DNA of 64,000 nt, taken from Spinacia oleracea. Lineage: Eukaryota; Streptophyta; Magnoliopsida; Caryophyllales; Amaranthaceae. The stretch lies in contig NC_079487.1 of the NCBI RefSeq assembly GCF_020520425.1, forward strand, positions 68,316,398 to 68,380,397. The letters are read 5' to 3'. The notes beneath the pieces are model-generated. The model had not been told where the DNA came from. It saw only the letters and a list, made by a program, of their open reading frames with translations, and did not search any database. Below, piece by piece: positions 57,554 to 64,000 of the stretch. Position 1 is the stretch's first letter. Each line of letters begins with the position of its first letter. The translations under genes and the position numbers were made by a program.

Positions 57554-59544
57554 CTAATTCTTCGTAAGGTCATGACAACCGAGCAGGTCTTGAGTGAATA
57601 CTGGATTACCACTGGCGCCATGTATAGAATGCGTTCCACACCCACCCTCATTGACTAAAAAACCCGGATTGGACTGCAACAAGTGTTTAGTAGTTGGTTG
57701 ATAACTACGGTGATCCCCATGGGAGGTTTCGTTCACAACCTGGAAACTATGCCGGTGCTGGTTTTGATTTGCAGGCATACAATGACTCCCGGCCTCTTGA
57801 TAATTTCCACCTCTACTGCTGCTGTTAATGGTGAAGTAACGAATGGAACCAGCATTCTGGGACATTTGCGACATCTGAGATAGTTGCACTCCACTCAAGT
57901 TTTGCGACATTTGCACACCATTAATGTTCTGGGACATGTGTAAACCTGATAGGTTTTGGGCAATTGGACCACCAGATATGTTTTGTGACATTGATATACC
58001 ACAACGGTCTTGGGACAAAAGTACGTCACCACCCTCCGGGGTCATACGAATCCCACCCACAGACATGCGAATTTCTGTCTGTCCTGAGGGAAACAAATTT
58101 GTGGCAACAACTCCACTTACTCTTCCAGATGACTGTATACATGTCAAACGCTAATAAATACAAGCTAAATGTTGTTGACGGTTAATAAACATTTAATAAC
58201 ATGAGTGGTACAAAAGGACACGAAAAAAATCACCTGAAACTGTTGAACAGATACCCCATTGTTGTAGTTCTGCTGAGGGTATACCATAGTCCCCCTTACT
58301 TGCCCAGCCATTTGAGGCGGGTAATCAGCACTATACCCCTGGAAATATCACAAACTCAAATCAATATTTGTTTAAATAGAATATCACAAACTCACAAACT
58401 CACATCAATATTTGTTTAAGTTTAATTTGTAGAGTATGTGATTCACTCACATATTGATCGTGGGATCCCCAACCAGGATGGAAGGTGTTTGGCGGCTACA
58501 AGTAGTTGTGTTGAGGAAGGCAAGTGTTCTGACAATTGCTGGTTTCTGGAAAGTCTTGTGGTACAACACTCTTGTTTTTCCTGACTTGCTTCCTTGCGGG
58601 GTTTTTATTCTCACCTGGTTGTAAAAATCTTTGTTCACGAGTCCTGTGAGCCTTTAAACCACCGCGCGGAACATGATCTTTAACCATTACAGGGGGGTAA
58701 GTGTGGTAGTATCATCCCCAACGCTGTTTGGAGGTTTGTTAACGGAGCCTGGTGTTGTAGGACAAACAATCGCCATCCTGTTCCCCCCGGAAGTCAGTGC
58801 ACCAGCTTCGTTATCACCAACTGCTAAAAGAGCATCACTCTCATCAAGACGTAACACAATATTCATAATACCTTCTATGACCAAATCCAACTTCTGCTCG
58901 GAAAGTGATCCACGGAGGGCAGCAGGTTCCACCGCATGCATAATCCGGTCATAGCGCTTAACTTCTTCTGTTTTCTCAGGATCATGATAAGCAACCTTCA
59001 CAAGAGTGTGCTTGCGTTGTATATCTTTCCTCCATCGGTCAACTATATATCCAGCAGGCACATTTTCCACATCCTCCACGTCCAACACCTTAATGATGTG
59101 CCTACACATAATGCCGTGGCACTCGAAATGTTTGCAGTCACACTTTGCAAATGAGGTCTCCTTGTTGAACATCACGACGTATATACGCTTCCGGCCTACC
59201 AAAGATATTTCCTTTCTCAAGAACTTGGACCATACCCATACTTTGTCAGACACCGTATGCTCAACCTCCACATGAAAAACTACTTTCGAAGTAATAGGTG
59301 TTACGTAACATACCCGCATACATTGGATCTGGACTTCAACGAACTTCGCATCCGTATATAGTTTCTGGAACTTCCTCTCCACAGCAAACTCTCCAACCAA
59401 AGACCGAGTAAAACGACAGCAGTTCACATCAGCAGCTTTTTCATCATTGGCCCTACTTTCCATGGCCTTGCAGTACCTAGGAGCAAACTGATATAATCTT
59501 GTATTCTTCTTCAAGTACCCGTCGAAGAAACTATTAATACTCTC
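57554..59544 (-). pseudogene. FAR1-related (FRS-like) gene, 3' part
   Basis: Minus-strand remnant of a FAR1/FHY3-family gene, transcription factors derived from MULE transposases. The first exon begins inside the conserved ESINSFFDGYLKKNT at the LTR junction (59544) and continues with APRYCKAMESRA. The SWIM finger reads CDCKHFECHGIMCRHIIKVL, then VPAGYIVDRWRKDIQRKHT. A one-base loss in a C run (58691-58697) shifts the frame before VKDHVPRGGLKAHRTREQ, and a TAG interrupts the next exon (58451-58690) near 58497. Exons 58234-58338 and 57554-58132 follow; the last encodes MSQNLSGVQ-type repeats, which I do not know from FRS proteins. The 5' half lies beyond the second LTR element, off the window. 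Confidence 0.8.
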
Positions 59545-61007
59545 TGTGAGGGGGTCGAAAAAGCGCGAGGCTAATGCGTGACCTGTCCCTCATGGGTGTG
59601 ACGATTCTTTTTATTCAATCAAGTGTAGTTGGATTTCCTGTGAGTATACACCCAATTGACTAGTAATATAGGAGTCGTCATTCAGTTTTTAACGACAATG
59701 AGAAAAACTGACAAAAACCGGTTATCGTGACATAAAGGGAGTGCAATTATGTTTGACCACGACGGCCGTAGGTTCCCTTGTGATCCCTGGTGTGGGGATC
59801 TCTCAATATACACCCGCAAGGTAGAGATTGAGGGTTCGGGGGACTGTAACTACCGAGAGGAGTAATTCGCTCGTCGATAACTCCAAAGACAGGACATCCT
59901 TACTAGCTCAGCATAAATAATTGAAAGGACATGCGTTAACTATTAAACTAATCTGTGTTGATTTTAGCAATATGCAACATATAATACTAATCCGATCGTG
60001 ATTATCTGATTTAAATAGCATTAAGGGACCTAGCATGATAATCCGATTTCCCAAAAATATTATATTTGTTAGGCGTGATAGAACAATCATATTAGGTTAG
60101 TTTAACAGTTCATAAAAAGGGCGAGGAAAGCAGTTAAATCATCGAAAAGGGACACATCACGACGCACCCTTGAGAGGTGCGTCACGGTTCTCAGAAAACT
60201 AACCACTTTGACTTTGCTATTTCTCCTTTTTATTTAACGAATCTCAGTTATGGGACAGGATACGTTCTGTTCGATTTATGGATCGATTGCGACAGAACGC
60301 GTGAACAGTTTCGCAGCGAGAGGCTTAGGCTAAGGGTTAGAGTCAATACTCAGAATATATTATGTCTTGTTGTGTGTTCTTTCATGTCGAAACTAGGGGC
60401 CTATTTATAGGAAAAAGTGGCGTAGAAAGATAGTTTTTCAGGAATTTGAATAAGAAACGGATTAGGAAAAGAATCCGTCCCAGGTACTTTCGGCGCCCAG
60501 CTCTGGGCGCTGGAATTTTCGGCACCCAGGGCTGGGTGTTGAAAATAGGGTCTGGCAGTTTTGTTTAGTCAGATTCGGATTCCTAAAATCCGTAGAGTTT
60601 AAGATTAATTTGAGTCTTTTAGCGCGTATCAATTTTATGACGGAATGCGTCCGGGCCCGTTACGAACTCTAGGCTCGTTAGGATTTTAATTAATACGTAA
60701 CTCTTATTTCCGAATTCTATTAGGAATAGGATTCTCGCGGTTTTCTATCTCATTTAGGATTTACGTTGGAGTGCAACACCTAATTCTGACAGGTTTCTAT
60801 CTTTTATGATTTGCCACTTTTAGAAGCTACCTTTTACGGCAGTTTACTATTTTTAGCAGGTTTCCATAAATAGCAGGTTTCGGGTGAAATGAAATGGGGA
60901 ATCGAGATTCGTTTATTTTATAGGAGATGCGTTGTCAAGTGGAGTTTTTATGCTTTCATCATCGAATCTTTCCCTTGCGGGAACGGGGACAAAAGTAGGT
61001 GTCTACA
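59545..61007 (-). repeat. 3' LTR of the inverted copy
   Basis: Aligns over its whole length with the LTRs at 31697 and 41174 but has more differences from them than they have from each other. Palindrome pair at about 60493-60540. Confidence 0.93.
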
Positions 61008-61451
61008 GTTAGCCCCCACTTTGACTGAGTCTTGGAGTAAGACGATGGTCAAAGTATTAGACGGAGTGCGTCACACAAGCCATGGTGTATGTGACCTGTT
61101 TTGCGAGGGTCTCACGAGCAACCGAGTGATAACATTTGACTTAAGGGTCATCACTTGAAGTGTCGACATATCCCTCACGTGTCATTGGGATTTATCAACT
61201 GATAGTATAGAAACTTCCTCACTTTGTCATTGGAAGGATCTAAAGATGCGTAGAAACTCCCTCACTTTGTCAATGGGAGTAGCTACAGAGTTTTTCGAAA
61301 TCAAAGCTATAAAGTGTAATTGGGCCTGGCCAAGCCCAATCACGAGGTAAAACGTTTTTAAAGATTCTCATTTTCAGGGCTAGCTAAACGAGAAAACCCC
61401 CTTGTTTTTATAGGACGTAAAACGAAGGAAAATCCAGCACATCGTTCTTTT

Positions 61452-61755
61452 TTGGAAAAACGGAAAACCAATCCTTTAATTTTTGGAAAAAGGGAAAACC
61501 AATCCTTTAATTTTTGGAAAAAGGGAAAACCAATCCTTTAATTTTTGGAAAAAGGGAAAACTGATCCTTTATTTTTTGGAAAAAGGGAAAACCGATCCTT
61601 TAATTTTTGGAAAAAGGGAAAACCGATCCTTTAATTTTCGGAAAAAGGGAAAACCGATCCTTTAATTTTCGGATAAAGGGAAAACCGATCCTTTAATTTT
61701 CGGAAAAAGGGAAAACCGATCCTTTAATTTTCGGAAAAAGGGAAAACCGATAAAA
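61452..61755. repeat. 31-bp tandem array, 9-10 copies
   Basis: Unit GGAAAAAGGGAAAACCAATC plus CTTTAATTTTT. The related element has only one to two copies at the matching place (40675-40735), so the array grew in this copy or shrank in the other. The Lys/Glu-rich frame at 61483-61665 is a product of the repeat. Confidence 0.92.
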
Positions 61756-61779
61756 GTTATCGCTGCAGCGACTAAGGAC

Positions 61780-62200
61780 CTGCGCTGTTAGTGACGCAGA
61801 CCCCGCCTGCTGAAGGTGGGCGAGCCTGTCCGCTGAGGGTGGACCCCCCGTCCGATAGAAGTGGACGAATCTGTTTTGATGTTTTTGAAAATAAGGACCT
61901 ACGCGGTTTGTGGCGTAGACCCCGACGGCTGAAGATGGCGAACCTGTCCGCTGAGGGTGGACGCCCCGTCCGATAGAAGTGGACGAATCTGTTTTGAAAT
62001 TTATTTTGCTTTTTTGAAAATAAGGACCTACGCGGTTTGTGATGTAGACCCCGCCGACTGAAGATGGCGAGCCTATTTTAAATTTGAAGATTTTATTTCT
62101 TTCGAAAACTGAGGACCTGCGCGGCTAGTGACGCAGACCCCGCCCGCTGAGGGTGGGCGAGCCCTGTCCGCTGAGGGTGGACGCCCCGCTCGCTGGAGGT
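61780..62200. repeat. 117-bp-type tandem array, mirrored
   Basis: Three to four units of GTCCGCTGAGGGTGGAC, GTCCGATAGAAGTGGACGAA and GGACCTACGCGGTTTGTG; the inverse of the array at 40130-40660. Confidence 0.85.
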
Positions 62201-64000
62201 GAGCGAACCTAAATTCGTCTTCTCGATTTGGGATTCGCGTGCTGCGATCTTGCCCGATTGAGGTGGGCAAGTCCCCATTTCATTTCTTTTCTTGTGATTT
62301 CTTTTGAGAATTTCTTTTCATTTATTCTTGCAGGAGCGAATTCTTCCGAGGGATGCTCGGATTTAGTTGTAACCTGAATGTGGGTTGACAATGTGTTTAG
62401 ATGGACCATAGTCTCGTGGTCATCTTCTTTCATGGTTTTGAGCTAGTCTTTATGGCTCAATTTTGCCATTACCTGGGTCCTTGATTGGGGGACCATGTAT
62501 AAGCATCAACGGCGACCTTTGTCTTGAGGTCGTAAACCGGTTTTTTTTTCTTTTGAGATTACCCAAACACGGGACTTTGTACAACGTATTCTGGGAATTA
62601 ACTTTGCATACCCTTTTTTTGATATATATTTTTTCTTTTGAGCCACCAAGTACTCGTGCTTGGCGGTCAGTTCTTGTCAAAGAGGTTCTTTGGGGATACG
62701 CATTTTGTAATGTCCTTGATCGTGTTTTGGGATCGTGCTAGTAAGTGCGAGCGATCTTTGTAGTGGTGTGCTACTTTGACAAAATCGTGAGGTGCGATTT
62801 TCGGCAATTTTCAAGTCGAATGAGTATGGCAGGGCCCACTAGAAGTTAGGGCCTTTTTTGAGCATGGGTACATTTTTGGCGCCCAGGCCTGGGCGTTGAA
62901 ATAATTCACGCCCAGGTGGGGCGTTGAAAGTGTTGTTCGGGCTGGTCTTTTGATGACACAGTTGGCCTCTTGTTCATTCGTTTATTTTACTTGGAAGTTC
63001 TATGTATTCTCTTTTCTTTTGTTTTTTTCTTTGTTTTTAGAACGTGATGATTTTCTTGAGAAGCCGTAGCCGATTGGTGGACTACGGTGCTTGTCGCTTT
63101 GGGGCGATTATTTTAAGGAACTGTTGCTCTTAAGGTGTACAATTATTGCAATAGTCGGGCGAGTCTATATGGCCCGAGGAACATACCTTGAGGTGTAAGA
63201 ATTTGATCGCTCTTATATTTTTTGAACGTGTTCGTGAATGATGATATGTATGTGCGAACGAGCGTTCATAGAATGGCCGTTGTGTGCGGTCCATTAATCA
63301 GTTTGCTTGAATCATTTTTTTTTGAGCAATGACTGATTTTGAATAGTTTGCTTAGAAGCTTGATAGGGGTCAGGTCCATTCATGAAGTGGTCTCAAACAT
63401 CGTGCCCTTTTGATTGTTCAAACATTTTCTTCGAGATTTATTATTTTTCCATGGTTGTTTCGTAGCTTGGAGCCCCCAAGTATGCATGTTGGGATGCTTC
63501 CTGTTGGCGTACGATTTTGTAGGTTCTTTCGAGAAAGATGCCTTGGGGTTCCGCTCGTGTAGGTGCGAGCTATCCCTTTCGTGGTAGGTAATATTTTGCT
63601 ACCTTTAATCCTTAATGTAGAAGTCGTGTGGCTTGCATTTTGAATTTGGGCGATAAGTAGTCTTTGCCTCTTTTACACATGCTCTTGGCCGTGCACGTGT
63701 TAGTGCAATATGCCTTACTCTCTCTCTTTTAGACTTGTACCATGGGATGGTTGAACTTATGGTGCGACGTAAGCTTGTGTGGCCTAACAACCTGTATTAG
63801 AACATTTCTCCAGGTGTTGGGATATCATTATTTTTTGCATTGGAGTACTTTCATCACGCCTCGTTCAGGTGCTCGAACAAGTGTAGCACCTTCCGCGTGG
63901 GTTTGCACGGCTTATCACTTCGTTCGATGCGAGGATTCATATGTGTTTTTTTTATTTTTATATCTGGGCAAAACTTGGCTAGCAGAAAGGTTCAGCGCCC
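62201..64000. other. Interior of the inverted LTR element
   Basis: Non-coding, the mirror image of about 38200-40120. A palindrome pair lies at about 62875-62925, and the start of another at 63993-64000. Confidence 0.6.

Larger units (their letters stand above)
59545..64000 (-). mobile_element. Second copy of the non-autonomous LTR element, inverted, partial
   Basis: Same family as 31697-42637 but on the minus strand. The 3' LTR is 59545-61007 (1463 bp, TGTGAGGGGG to GGTGTCTACA on the plus strand), followed by the complement of the polypurine tract (GTTAGCCCCCACTTT). The internal region then runs backwards to the window end, with tandem arrays and palindromes in mirrored order. Inserted in the FAR1-like gene; the flank at 59540-59544 is CTCTC. 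The other end is not visible. Confidence 0.92.

Noticed and set aside
60889..61158. ORF MKWGIEIRLFYRRCVVK, also at 31633 and 41023
   Set aside because: Same sequence occurs in all three LTRs and crosses the LTR edge; no motif and antisense to element transcription.
61483..61665. Gly/Lys-rich repetitive ORF
   Set aside because: Translation of the 31-bp tandem array.

Overview
This is nuclear DNA of a flowering plant, probably a eudicot. The evidence is intron-split genes, a MuDR-type transposase, a FAR1-like gene, a Ulp1-like protease gene, Stowaway, hAT and CACTA elements, and large LTR retrotransposons. The LTR families and the Stowaway ends remind me of Amaranthaceae (spinach, beet, goosefoot); that placement is recollection, not shown by the sequence. 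There are no bacterial-type operons, CRISPR arrays or rRNA genes. Nearly everything is transposons nested in transposons, or low-copy genes caught between them.

Region A (1-18472) is one minus-strand Ty3/gypsy retrotransposon, opened by later insertions. Its 5' LTR is at 16316-18472, the primer-binding site at 16299-16312, a gag-like ORF at 3553-3994, and protease plus reverse transcriptase at 1-1690; the rest lies beyond base 1. A solo LTR (2113-3552) sits between gag and protease. A TA-microsatellite-flanked element (4430-16064) sits in the leader. That element carries two inverted tRNA-like sequences and was itself hit by a 6.3-kb CACTA transposon (4512-10806, TSD ATT). The CACTA holds a captured CCCH zinc-finger gene, a MULE-type MITE, a hAT element with a Stowaway inside it, and a 171-bp tandem array.

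Region B (18473-24795) is a decayed MULE: a convergent GRF zinc-finger fragment and a mudrA transposase. A Pack-MULE (20227-22191) with an exact 9-bp target duplication sits in the transposase catalytic exon. It carries a histone H2B tail fragment and a dUTPase exon in one orientation, with a possible intron between them.

Region C (about 25100-59544) is a gene block whose non-coding DNA is strewn with TTTGGTAC / GTACCAAA half-sites. From left to right it has a 12-13-exon Ulp1-like protease gene (27119-42905), two tandem 191-aa paralogues (minus), a coiled-coil gene (minus), three copies of a gene family ending in a LINE-endonuclease-like segment (48109, 51639, 55439, plus), a 308-aa gene and a GRF-coiled-coil-membrane gene (both minus), and the 3' part of a FAR1-related gene (minus). 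The Ulp1 gene is split in its catalytic Cys codon by a 10.9-kb non-autonomous LTR element (31697-42637, TSD GCGTG) that itself carries a captured YTH/ECT gene fragment. Genes of unknown function and transposase-like genes with a shared dispersed motif suggest either a giant mobile element or a fast-evolving accessory cluster.

Region D (59545-64000) is a second copy of the same LTR family in the opposite orientation. It breaks the FAR1-like gene and runs off the window.
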